Shown here piece after piece: positions 8,573 to 14,590 of a stretch of DNA of 38,795 nucleotides. Numbering within the stretch: the stretch's first letter is position 1; the number at the start of each line of letters is the position of its first letter. The position numbers and the translations under genes are program-made. The notes under the pieces were generated by a model, which had not been told where the DNA came from, did not search any database, and saw only the letters and a list, made by a program, of their open reading frames with translations. The stretch is from a virus, in IMG/VR virus record IMGVR_UViG_3300030117_005382, positions 1 through 38,795 of that record. The stretch is one strand, 5' to 3'.

Positions 8573-9310
8573 TTAGTTACCTAAGTTAATATTATTATCA
8601 TCATCACAAATATCATCAAACATATAATTAAAGCCCTTAAATTTATCATTAATATCATCAACTATATCATCAATATTTATGTTAATACCATCGTTATCAT
8701 ATGCGCTTAATATTTTAGCGATTTTTTTAAGTGTGTTTGCTTCGCCTATATCAACTAAGTATTTGTATTCATCGTGTTTTGTTTCAAGAAATGGTGTATT
8801 ATTACTTTTTATTATATCAATACGAGCATTTAATTCATTTTTTAATTTTAATAAATTGTTATTACTTGCCGAATTATCGCGATAGTCAATACTTAAATTA
8901 TTATGAAATGTTTTCAAGCTCTCGTAGTCCTCGCGCATTGATTTTATTGTTAGTTCTATCGCTTCAATATTAGTCCAAATATGTTTATTTGTTTGCCTTG
9001 TTGAATTTTTAAACTTGCAATAATCAACATAACCATTAACAACATCGCCTAACTTCCAAAGGTGTTTAAACCCTCTTAAATTAGATAATATAAAATTATT
9101 GCGTATTAATCTAACATAAGCATATTTTAACTTCTTTTTAATACTTTTTGTTGGATAACCCACATTATATATATACTCGCCTATTTTATCAATTGTATTA
9201 CATAATACACTATAACATTTATTTAATATTGTTTTTAACATTGCAATTAACCCCCTATTATTATTTATTATTGATAAGCCTACATTATACCTTTTATTAA
9301 TATCATTCAT
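8573..9310 (-). CDS. Hypothetical protein with acidic C-terminus, 245 residues
   Basis: I recognise no family. The protein is rich in N, K, I and D and mostly helical. Residues about 185-245 are dominated by D, N and I (for example NINIDDIVDDINDKF), giving an acidic tail. Two in-frame starts each have a ribosome site: ATG at 9310 after AAAGGAG, and ATG at 9241 after AGGGGGTTAATTGCA, which would give 222 residues. Base composition is even more A+T rich than the neighbours. It sits in an isolated cassette with its own terminator, so an accessory or host-takeover role is likely. Confidence 0.7.
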   Translation of the reverse strand: MNDINKRYNVGLSIINNNRGLIAMLKTILNKCYSVLCNTIDKIGEYIYNVGYPTKSIKKKLKYAYVRLIRNNFILSNLRGFKHLWKLGDVVNGYVDYCKFKNSTRQTNKHIWTNIEAIELTIKSMREDYESLKTFHNNLSIDYRDNSASNNNLLKLKNELNARIDIIKSNNTPFLETKHDEYKYLVDIGEANTLKKIAKILSAYDNDGININIDDIVDDINDKFKGFNYMFDDICDDDNNINLGN

Positions 9311-9311
9311 T

Positions 9312-9461
9312 TTAAATACTCCTTTTATTTTTTGGATATTTTAACAAATCATTAAAAATATTTAAAGTCGCTTTATCATATTTAAAAGCTTCTTTATATA
9401 TATAATAATATTTATCGGCAAATTCTTTTTTACTTAATGAGCCTTTTAGTAGTGGATTCAT
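9312..9461 (-). CDS. Small hypothetical protein, 49 residues
   Basis: Starts MNPLLKGSLSKKEFADKYYY and ends KYPKNKRSI. It is basic and helical, with an aromatic cluster in the middle. AGGGAGGG precedes the ATG. Its last codons carry the SD of the following gene, whose ATG begins one base after its stop, so the two are probably co-translated. Confidence 0.7.
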   Translation of the reverse strand: MNPLLKGSLSKKEFADKYYYIYKEAFKYDKATLNIFNDLLKYPKNKRSI

Positions 9462-9462
9462 T

Positions 9463-9645
9463 TTAAGCCCTCCCTTTTAAAGTAATATATATTTTATATA
9501 CATTGTCTTTTGATTCTATTTTATAATCTAAATTATTGCCTAATCGATTTAATATACTATCAATTATAACTTTATCAACTAAGCCTTTATTAGATTTTTT
9601 TATTGTTATTGTTTGGTTACTATTTGTTAATATTGCTTTATGCAT
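9463..9645 (-). CDS. Small hypothetical protein, 60 residues
   Basis: First gene of the leftward cassette. It starts MHKAILTNSNQTITIKKSN and looks like a small alpha-beta fold (alternating hydrophobic strands, a central helix, then YKIYITLKG). The SD is GGGGGTTAATT directly before the ATG, in the same style as the other genes of the cassette. Function unknown. Confidence 0.7.
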   Translation of the reverse strand: MHKAILTNSNQTITIKKSNKGLVDKVIIDSILNRLGNNLDYKIESKDNVYKIYITLKGRA

Positions 9646-9824
9646 AATTAACCCCCATTTTTTTATTTTGTGTTGTCTTGTCCTATATATTAATAATATT
9701 ATCTAACATATACAAATAATAATTATATTTTTTATATTGTTTAATATATTTTTATTATTATATTTATATGCGCCTTGGCGCAATGTTTTTTGAAAATAAA
9801 AAGTAAAATGAAAGGTATTTTGTT
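9646..9824. promoter_or_regulatory. Divergent control region with GC-rich palindrome
   Basis: This gap separates leftward and rightward genes, so it should hold promoters for both. It is almost pure A+T, with several TATAAT-like boxes, so I do not choose one. The only GC-rich patch is TGCGCC-TT-GGCGCA at 9769-9782, a palindrome with 6-base arms about 40 bases before the first rightward ATG. It could be an operator or a small 5' hairpin. A few T residues follow it, so a weak terminator is also possible. Confidence 0.5.
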
Positions 9825-10247
9825 ATGAAAAATAAAACACAAAACACTACTGAAAACAAAGTAACAAACAAAGTTGATTTACATAATTTACTTGGTGTTG
9901 AAAAAGTTGCAAATACACAAGTTGATAAAAAGTTAAGTGAGAAAGCTCAAATAATGAAAAATGTAAATGATACAATGCACAAACTACTTTGTACGGAATA
10001 TTCAAATTACTACAAACATATTGAAACACAAATTGTACAAACGGATAAAGACGGCAATCATTCAATAAAAGATGTAAAAGGTTATTATTTGTTATTTCCT
10101 AAAAAAGTAGAGTTGAAAACAAAAGAAGGCACAAAAGCAAAATACGATGGTTTTCAAATTTGTAAACCAACATTGTATGTAAAAGGTGGTAGTAGTTACG
10201 AATGTTTAGATTTTACTGAAATTGGTAAAACAACATTTAATAACTAA
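9825..10247 (+). CDS. First rightward gene, hypothetical 140-residue protein
   Basis: The protein has a polar, flexible N-terminus (about residues 1-40), a helix (AQIMKNVNDTMHKLL) and a beta-rich C-terminal half (GYYLLFPKKVELKTKEG, then YDGFQICKPTLYVKGG). No known family comes to mind. It stands alone between the divergent control region and a strong terminator. This suggests a separately controlled and perhaps abundant very-early product, such as a takeover or DNA-binding protein. AAAGG lies 9-10 bases before the ATG. Confidence 0.75.
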   Translation: MKNKTQNTTENKVTNKVDLHNLLGVEKVANTQVDKKLSEKAQIMKNVNDTMHKLLCTEYSNYYKHIETQIVQTDKDGNHSIKDVKGYYLLFPKKVELKTKEGTKAKYDGFQICKPTLYVKGGSSYECLDFTEIGKTTFNN

Positions 10248-10274
10248 TAAACAATAACACAACACAAAAACATT

Positions 10275-10316
10275 AAACCCTTGTCAATTAATTTTGATGA
10301 GGGTTTTTTGTTATGT
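10275..10316 (+). terminator. Strong rightward intrinsic terminator
   Basis: AAACCCT pairs with AGGGTTT, and the stem continues inward as TGTCAA/TTGATG with two G-U pairs. The stem is about 12 base pairs with a TTAATT loop and a run of six T at the end. It starts 27 bases after the first rightward gene, so later genes need read-through, anti-termination or their own promoter. Confidence 0.85.
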
Positions 10317-10338
10317 GTCAATTTGAGGAACTGAAAAT

Positions 10339-10590
10339 ATGAAATTGAATATTAATGAAAATAAGTATAATGTAAAGAAAAAGAAAATATTTACTGATTC
10401 ATATCAATTAACAATAACACCAAAGAAAAGAACTTGCTTTGTGTGTAAAAAAGGATTTGATTCAGTTGGTAATGAAACATTGTCCTGGTATGATGATGAA
10501 GGTTTTTATAGAATTAAATATTTCTGTAATAAACATTACAGATTAGCAAGAAGATTATTAGTTGAATCAAAAAGGAAAGCGCTTGATTAA
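10339..10590 (+). CDS. Small zinc-binding protein, 83 residues
   Basis: It has a basic N-terminus, then CFVC (C33, C36) and CNKH (C63, H66), a likely single zinc site of CxxC...CxxH form. Helix YRLARRLLVESKRKAL closes the protein. It starts with ATG at 10339 after GAGGAACTGAAAAT. It is the first gene after the terminator and is followed by the cloverleaf-like spacer. A nucleic-acid-binding role is reasonable but unproven. Confidence 0.75.
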   Translation: MKLNINENKYNVKKKKIFTDSYQLTITPKKRTCFVCKKGFDSVGNETLSWYDDEGFYRIKYFCNKHYRLARRLLVESKRKALD

Positions 10591-10593
10591 TTA

Positions 10594-10687
10594 ATATCAG
10601 TGTAGGTGATAAATACTATTATCAGAGTTTGAGAACAGACACTAACATTGTTAGTTATAACCTCATTATAGTTACCTACACTGATAT
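10594..10687 (+). ncRNA. Cloverleaf-like structured spacer (element 1)
   Basis: A perfect 14-base-pair closing stem (ATATCAGTGTAGGT at 10594-10607 with 10674-10687) encloses three hairpins: GATAA/TTATC with loop ATACTA (10608-10623), ACTAAC/GTTAGT with a 3-base loop (10641-10655), and TATAA/TTATA with loop CCTCA (10656-10670). A 17-base strand (10624-10640) stays open. The arms abut each other, as in a four-way junction. It lacks a T-arm consensus and CCA end, so it is not an ordinary tRNA. A strong AAAAGGAGG follows within 10 bases, so it may control the next gene, be a processing site, or be a stable RNA. Confidence 0.5.
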
Positions 10688-10710
10688 AAAAGAAAAGGAG
10701 GCTGTAAAAA

Positions 10711-11109
10711 ATGGACAGAGTAAGTAGCAATATAATTATTAATGATTTTAATAAAGAAAAGGAAAAGCAAATGAAAAAAACTGCTTCAAAGAAAACACAA
10801 TATGATAGAATATCTGATTTGGTTAATTCTTACATTGATGATAGTATAACAGATGATGAATTGATAGAAAAGCTGTTAAAACTTGTCGGTAAAGAAATTA
10901 TAAAAATATCAGAAATGGAATACACTGTGTATGAAACGAGTAATTACAAACTGTATTTATGTTGTAGAGAAATTCATTCAACAGGTGGTTGGGTTGATGT
11001 GACTGATTTAACAGAGCTGAGAGTATGGGAATACAATCTACTTGTAGAAAAGTTAAACATTCATTATCCTGATTATCCAATTGAAAGACTTGAAAGTAGG
11101 TTTGTGTAA
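10711..11109 (+). CDS. Hypothetical protein, 132 residues
   Basis: Starts MDRVSSNIIINDFNKEKEKQ, then a lysine-rich linker, a helical part (ISDLVNSYIDDSITDDELIEKLL) and a beta-rich end with W and Y. The SD is AAAAGGAGG with a slightly long spacer; the preceding spacer holds the cloverleaf element. A second ATG 21 codons in (MKKTASKKTQ, after AAAGGAAAAGCAA) could also be used. Its stop overlaps the next ATG as TAATG. Function unknown. Confidence 0.7.
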   Translation: MDRVSSNIIINDFNKEKEKQMKKTASKKTQYDRISDLVNSYIDDSITDDELIEKLLKLVGKEIIKISEMEYTVYETSNYKLYLCCREIHSTGGWVDVTDLTELRVWEYNLLVEKLNIHYPDYPIERLESRFV

Positions 11110-11243
11110 TGAAACCAAGAATAATCGTTTGGGTAGGTGGCTCTGTTGTGTATGACGGCACGGATATTGTAAAAGCAACAGAAATAGAAAAGAAATATAA
11201 ACAACAAAACTACGATGATGTAGTAAAGGAGGTTATTGCATAA
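11109..11243 (+). CDS. Small hypothetical protein, 44 residues
   Basis: Starts MKPRIIVWVGGSVVYDGTDI and ends with NYDDVVKEVIA. A strand with VWVGG, a helix and a final YDDV-hydrophobic strand make a compact beta-alpha-beta unit. Similar short proteins are frequent in phage early regions, as far as I recall. It overlaps both neighbours by one base (TAATG at each end), so translation is coupled. Confidence 0.75.
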   Translation: MKPRIIVWVGGSVVYDGTDIVKATEIEKKYKQQNYDDVVKEVIA

Positions 11244-11437
11244 TGAAATTACCAGAACACATAACAGAAGAAAAAGTATCAAAACTGTACAATACTACTG
11301 GTATTGATTATAAAAAAGCATTTGATAATGTCAGGCTTTTAGCTGATTTGGAATGGAATGGTGAAATAACAATAGTAGAGTTCAGAGATAATATAAATGA
11401 AATAATAACAGTAATAAGTGCAAAGGAAAGCAAATGA
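11243..11437 (+). CDS. Small hypothetical protein, 64 residues
   Basis: Starts MKLPEHITEEKVSKLYNTTG. It is a helical, acidic protein with the segment FDNVRLLADLEWNGEITIVEF. AAAGGAGG is placed 8 bases before the ATG, inside the previous gene. Its end overlaps the next start by four bases (ATGA). No function can be given. Confidence 0.75.
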   Translation: MKLPEHITEEKVSKLYNTTGIDYKKAFDNVRLLADLEWNGEITIVEFRDNINEIITVISAKESK

Positions 11438-11721
11438 AAACAATTGATTTACACAATTTGATAAGATGGACAACTGATACTGATGGGTATCAATTTGCAA
11501 AAGAGATATATAACAGAGAAGAGCCTGATGAATACACAAGAGGTAAGTTCTCAGATATGCAAAAACACTTGATAAGGTGGGTTGCAAGTCTTGACTATAA
11601 AAACAGAGAAAGATTAGCAAAAGCTATAAACAACCAAGCAGAAAGGTGGGAAAATATAGAGGAAGATGAGCCTACTGAGCAAGAGATGTTAAAAGCAGAA
11701 AGTAGAATACTATTTATGTAA
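11434..11721 (+). CDS. Hypothetical protein, 95 residues
   Basis: Starts MKTIDLHNLIRWTTDTDGYQ. It is a helical protein with charged repeats (HLIRWVASLDYKNRERLAKA) and an acidic end (NIEEDEPTEQEML). AAAGGAAAGCAA precedes the ATG, which overlaps the previous stop as ATGA. It ends a tightly coupled run of four genes, after which comes the second structured spacer. Confidence 0.75.
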   Translation: MKTIDLHNLIRWTTDTDGYQFAKEIYNREEPDEYTRGKFSDMQKHLIRWVASLDYKNRERLAKAINNQAERWENIEEDEPTEQEMLKAESRILFM

Positions 11722-11726
11722 CAATA

Positions 11727-11815
11727 ATTACTGTAGCACAAGGCAGTGAGGTCTTAGGGAACTATGTGTTTACTTGTGGTGGCGATTGCCTCTACTCAGT
11801 CCACAAGGCAGTAAT
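11727..11815 (+). ncRNA. Structured spacer with competing repeats (element 2)
   Basis: The spacer is closed by ATTACTG (11727-11733) with CAGTAAT (11809-11815). Inside, the 11-base sequence CACAAGGCAGT occurs twice, exactly (11737-11747 and 11802-11812). CTTGTGG (11773-11779) can pair fully with CCACAAG (11801-11807) or over six bases with the first copy (11737-11742). ACTG of the closing stem can likewise use CAGT of either copy. GTGAGG (11746-11751) can also pair with CCTCTAC (11789-11795) with one bulge. Two exclusive folds are therefore possible, as in switches or attenuators. AAAGGAG follows 7 bases after the stem. Confidence 0.45.
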
Positions 11816-11833
11816 AAAACAAAGGAGAGAAAA

Positions 11834-12100
11834 ATGAAAACAAATGACATAAAAAAAGGAACAGAGGTTAAAACAATACAACTTGGAACGCCTGTGACAG
11901 GCATTATGATGGATAATATGCGTGGAAACACAAGGCTTATTAAAACACACGGCTCTGAGGTTGGAATGTTTGATGAAGTTGGTAGTGTATATGCAACAGA
12001 TATTATATCTGCCAAAGATAGTAATGGTAATTGGGTTGAGGTGGAACATACAGACAAACAGTTGAATGCAAAGAATATGAGAGGTATTTTTGGATTTTAA
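11834..12100 (+). CDS. Conserved phage-type small protein, 88 residues
   Basis: Starts MKTNDIKKGTEVKTIQLGTP, with the later segment NTRLIKTHGSEVGMFDEVGSVYATDI. The KTNDIKKGT start and the GSVYA-x-DI segment recall a small beta-barrel-like protein found in many phages, of unknown role. I chose the ATG at 11834 because AAAGGAGAGAAAA precedes it. A longer frame from 11774 would run through the structured spacer and has no ribosome site. Structured spacers flank it on both sides. Confidence 0.8.
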   Translation: MKTNDIKKGTEVKTIQLGTPVTGIMMDNMRGNTRLIKTHGSEVGMFDEVGSVYATDIISAKDSNGNWVEVEHTDKQLNAKNMRGIFGF

Positions 12101-12115
12101 TAGATAAATAATAAC

Positions 12116-12268
12116 TGAGTGAGAGCCAACAACTGGTCCTCCCTTCCAGGTACAGAGGTGTAAAAACCAGAAGTCGCTGAAGGGGTAAATAAGTCCTTAC
12201 ACAGAACTCGTCTAATTAAGTTTGGAACTCGTCTGATTAGGCAAAGGAATATGTGAGGCTCTCATTCA
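12116..12268 (+). ncRNA. Long structured spacer (element 3)
   Basis: A 12-base-pair closing stem with one G-U pair joins TGAGTGAGAGCC (12116-12127) to GGCTCTCATTCA (12257-12268), 129 bases apart. Inside are CTGGT/ACCAG (12133-12137 and 12166-12170) stacked on CCTC/GAGG (12138-12141 and 12155-12158). An overlapping alternative is GTGTAA/TTACAC (12158-12163 and 12197-12202). CCCTTC (12141-12146) can pair with GAAGGG (12179-12184), which gives a pseudoknot-like or alternative fold. A tandem repeat fills the 3' part. No reading frame of note covers it. AAAAGGAG follows shortly. Confidence 0.5.
12204..12239 (+). repeat. Tandem repeat of 21-base period inside element 3
   Basis: GAACTCGTCTAATTA (12204-12218) is repeated as GAACTCGTCTGATTA (12225-12239) with one change, spaced by six bases. 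The copies could bind a protein pairwise or be the result of a slip duplication within the structured spacer. Confidence 0.75.
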
Positions 12269-12287
12269 AACAGAAAAGGAGAATAAA

Positions 12288-12587
12288 ATGTCAGAACAAA
12301 ATAGAAATGATGAGTTAGTAGCAAATATAACTGATAATATAAGAAAAATTACTAACACAAATCATTTAAGAACAATACAGAGGGAAATAAAAGAACAGAA
12401 AGATTACATTGGTAGAAAAATAGGTAATCAGTTACAGAGGGGCGATAATGTAAGAGTAAGTGGAAGTAATGGTATTGAGTATGGAACAATAGTTAAAGTA
12501 AACAGAACAAGAGCAGTCGTTAATATTGATGATATGCATTGGAATGTTCCATTTTCAATGATAACAAAGGAGGTCAACAATGGGTGA
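12288..12587 (+). CDS. Small protein with SH3/KOW-like C-terminal part, 99 residues
   Basis: The first ~50 residues are helical and polar (NHLRTIQREIKEQKDYIGRK). The last ~50 (RGDNVRVSGSNGIEYGTIVK, then RAVVNIDD) read like a small beta-barrel of KOW or SH3 type, seen in many short phage proteins. AAAAGGAGAATAAA precedes the ATG. It overlaps the next gene by eight bases. A nucleic-acid role is possible but not shown. Confidence 0.75.
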   Translation: MSEQNRNDELVANITDNIRKITNTNHLRTIQREIKEQKDYIGRKIGNQLQRGDNVRVSGSNGIEYGTIVKVNRTRAVVNIDDMHWNVPFSMITKEVNNG

Positions 12588-12993
12588 AATATACAGAGAA
12601 GAGAAAACAGACACAACAGTAATTAATTATAGTGTTCCAATATCAGATGAATTGATTGAGGATATATTATGCTCTGCATTTGAAGGTGGCTCAAATTATT
12701 GGGCAAATAATGTCAGTTTTCACAACAAAGAAGACGGAAAAAAAGTAAGTGGTTGGAAACACGAATATCTTACAAAGACAAAACTGAAAGACGCTAAACT
12801 GATTATGCATACAATAGAGGGTGGACAGGTTGCATTTTCAAAGAAATCAATCATTGATGGTTTACAGTTAATGGATGACCCAGAAAATGGCTGCACAAAA
12901 GCATTAAAAAGATTACTGTTTGGTGATTGGGATGCGTGGGATGCAGATATAGCATTGCAGATGGCTTGTTTTAAGGAGGTTGTATATGGATAG
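12580..12993 (+). CDS. Conserved hypothetical phage protein, 137 residues
   Basis: Starts MGEIYREEKTDTTVINYSVP. The run LIEDILCSAFEGGSNYWANN is a pattern I recall from early-region proteins of many phages with no assigned function. The protein is alpha-beta with an acidic, tryptophan-containing C-terminal part (FGDWDAWDADIALQMACF). GGAGGTCAACA precedes the ATG. Its end overlaps the next start. Confidence 0.75.
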   Translation: MGEIYREEKTDTTVINYSVPISDELIEDILCSAFEGGSNYWANNVSFHNKEDGKKVSGWKHEYLTKTKLKDAKLIMHTIEGGQVAFSKKSIIDGLQLMDDPENGCTKALKRLLFGDWDAWDADIALQMACFKEVVYG

Positions 12994-13240
12994 ATTAAAA
13001 TTAAAAAGGGCTTTAATGAATGAAACAGGTTGTGGAATACAACACGATGGGTGGACTTGTGGCAGTTGTTTTTACCCACTTGCTGATGAGTTAAATCTAA
13101 AAGAAGATTCTCATATGTATTGGCAGGCAGTATTACACAAAAGAGGTGATTATGATGATTTTAATGAATGGGATTATAATACAGATATATTTCCAGAATT
13201 ATTAAATGAACTATATAATAAAATAGGAGAAACAAAATGA
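12986..13240 (+). CDS. Cysteine-containing small protein, 84 residues
   Basis: Starts MDRLKLKRALMNETGCGIQH, then GWTCGSCFYPLADEL. C16, C25 and C28 with H20 may bind a metal. I prefer the ATG at 12986, six bases after AAGGAGG, over an upstream TTG that touches the SD. It overlaps both neighbours by a few bases. The acidic second half gives no family hint. Confidence 0.7.
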   Translation: MDRLKLKRALMNETGCGIQHDGWTCGSCFYPLADELNLKEDSHMYWQAVLHKRGDYDDFNEWDYNTDIFPELLNELYNKIGETK

Positions 13241-13497
13241 GTAAGGAATATATATTCCATTGCAGAGGTTGTAATCAAGCTGATTATGAATATCCAGCAA
13301 ATTTTGGTGATTATGAATATGGAGAGCCTGTTTACAATGTTCCAAAAACATCACAACACGATTGGGCAAGAGTAGACGCATATGGAATTTACACAGGATT
13401 ATACTGTGATAAATGTTACAAAGATAACTACCCTTACAGAAGGGACAGATACCACGATGAATCATATTGTGGAGAAAGGATGGAACCAGATGAGTAA
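13237..13497 (+). CDS. Zinc-finger-like small protein, 86 residues
   Basis: CRGC (C9, C12) and CDKC (C57, C60) form a probable zinc site. The middle is rich in Y, D and G and the end is charged. The ATG overlaps the previous stop as ATGA and has AGGAGAAACAAA before it. It is one of at least four small proteins with paired CxxC or CxxH knuckles in this block. Confidence 0.75.
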   Translation: MSKEYIFHCRGCNQADYEYPANFGDYEYGEPVYNVPKTSQHDWARVDAYGIYTGLYCDKCYKDNYPYRRDRYHDESYCGERMEPDE

Positions 13498-13801
13498 GAA
13501 AACATACGAACTGAAAGACATAATCATAGATGCCTGTGATTCGCTTGACCAAGATTGGAAAGAAATAGAAAAAGGGCATTATGATTTAGATGATATGATA
13601 CACGAAATAGCAGATAGTGGTGTTCCAATATATTATTGGGATATTGCTCAATATGCAGCACACAATACTTGGTTGATGCAGGAGATACCTGAAACCAATC
13701 CAAATGGTAATGCACACGACCAAATACAGGCGAATATATATGAAGCAATCTGCGAAGGATTACACGAACATATAGCAGAAAAGGAGAGTGAAGATGAATA
13801 A
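13490..13801 (+). CDS. Conserved hypothetical phage protein, 103 residues
   Basis: Starts MSKKTYELKDIIIDACDSLD. The core DDMIHEIADSGVPIYYWDIA and the later ANIYEAICEGLHEHI match a helical protein that I recall as widespread in phages, with no known role. I chose ATG at 13490 because the longer frame from 13382 overlaps the previous gene fully and has no ribosome site. The protein is acidic, which fits a DNA mimic or a protein-binding role; this is only a guess. Confidence 0.75.
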   Translation: MSKKTYELKDIIIDACDSLDQDWKEIEKGHYDLDDMIHEIADSGVPIYYWDIAQYAAHNTWLMQEIPETNPNGNAHDQIQANIYEAICEGLHEHIAEKESEDE

Positions 13802-13997
13802 AGAATACAAAGAATATTACACAAGAAGAAAACAGGAGAAAGGAACTCTTGAGGGATTCAATATAGATAATTGGGAAGAAGTACCTGATGAAGATTTATG
13901 GGAAGATGGAGAGTTAGATTCAGAGCAAGTTAAAGAAAAACTTTATCAGGAGGTAGTAAGACAAGGTGTTTGGAAACTGATAAGAGAGATAAAATAA
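13794..13997 (+). CDS. Small acidic hypothetical protein, 67 residues
   Basis: Starts MNKEYKEYYTRRKQEKGTLE, with an acidic centre (NWEEVPDEDLWEDGELDSEQ) and a helical end. AAGGAGAGTGAAG precedes ATG 13794, which I prefer to the GTG two codons earlier. It overlaps the previous gene by eight bases. No family recognised. Confidence 0.7.
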   Translation: MNKEYKEYYTRRKQEKGTLEGFNIDNWEEVPDEDLWEDGELDSEQVKEKLYQEVVRQGVWKLIREIK

Positions 13998-14013
13998 CAA
14001 AAAGGAGAGAAAG

Positions 14014-14409
14014 ATGAGAAACAAAATAACAGAAGGACTTGACAATCTTATATTAACAATACAAAAATACAAAGATGAGATTGAACAAGTAGAAAAAGAC
14101 AATAATAAACTGAATGAGGATTTACAAGCCTTAGAGAAAGAAAGAGATGAGGGTTATAAATCATTCAATACTGATACTCATATACTTATTGAAAGAGATG
14201 TATTGCAAAGTATCAGAGATGACCTTCAAGAAGCAAAAACCTCTGCGAATTATGCTATTGATGAGGCAGGTAGCGCTCAGAGTTGTGCAGAAGAAGCAAG
14301 AGGTTCGGCAGAAGTTGCAGAAGACCATTGTCGTTATGCAATGGATAGAATAGATAAAACAATAGAGCAAGCTCATTCAAACAAAAACAAAGGAGATAAC
14401 AATGACTAA
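14014..14409 (+). CDS. Coiled-coil protein, 131 residues
   Basis: A long helix with heptads spans about residues 10-50 (IQKYKDEIEQVEKDNNKLNE). A second helical part is rich in A, E and S (SAQSCAEEARGSAEVAED). It should form dimers or trimers. AAAGGAGAGAAAG precedes the ATG. The gene overlaps the next by eight bases. Function unknown. Confidence 0.75.
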   Translation: MRNKITEGLDNLILTIQKYKDEIEQVEKDNNKLNEDLQALEKERDEGYKSFNTDTHILIERDVLQSIRDDLQEAKTSANYAIDEAGSAQSCAEEARGSAEVAEDHCRYAMDRIDKTIEQAHSNKNKGDNND

Positions 14410-14572
14410 AATAAATCTAAAAACAGCAACATTAGGACAACTTGAAGATGAATGTGATAGAGTGTATGGAACACCATATGGACACAATATGATTGGTATA
14501 ATATGCTCAGTGGTTAAAGATAGATTCGGACAAGAAGAAGCAGATAGATTGTTTGAAGAATGGCAATATTAA
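14402..14572 (+). CDS. Conserved small phage protein, 56 residues
   Basis: It contains LGQLEDECDRVYGTPYGHNM, then IGIICSVVKDRFGQEEADRL. The VYGTPYGHNMIGIIC text is one I recall from small proteins of many marine phages, role unknown. AAAGGAGATAACA precedes the ATG at 14402, inside the end of the coiled-coil gene. Confidence 0.8.
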   Translation: MTKINLKTATLGQLEDECDRVYGTPYGHNMIGIICSVVKDRFGQEEADRLFEEWQY

Positions 14573-14590
14573 ACAGAAAGGAGTAATAAA

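Noticed and set aside
8565-9656. GGGGGTT motif before several ATGs as a new regulatory signal (also at 15566, 16285 and 22627)
   Set aside because: AAAGGGGGT pairs with the usual anti-SD with one G-U pair replacing A-U, so it is a variant ribosome site.
10594-10687. Cloverleaf as a tRNA gene
   Set aside because: The closing stem is 14 bp, the arms and loops have wrong lengths, and there is no T-arm consensus, anticodon arm of 5+7 or CCA end.
11774-12100. Longer form of the 88-residue gene starting at 11774
   Set aside because: It has no ribosome site and would translate through structured element 2; the ATG at 11834 has a strong SD.
12204-12239. Tandem repeats as a short CRISPR array
   Set aside because: Only two copies with a 6-base spacer; they are part of a structured spacer.
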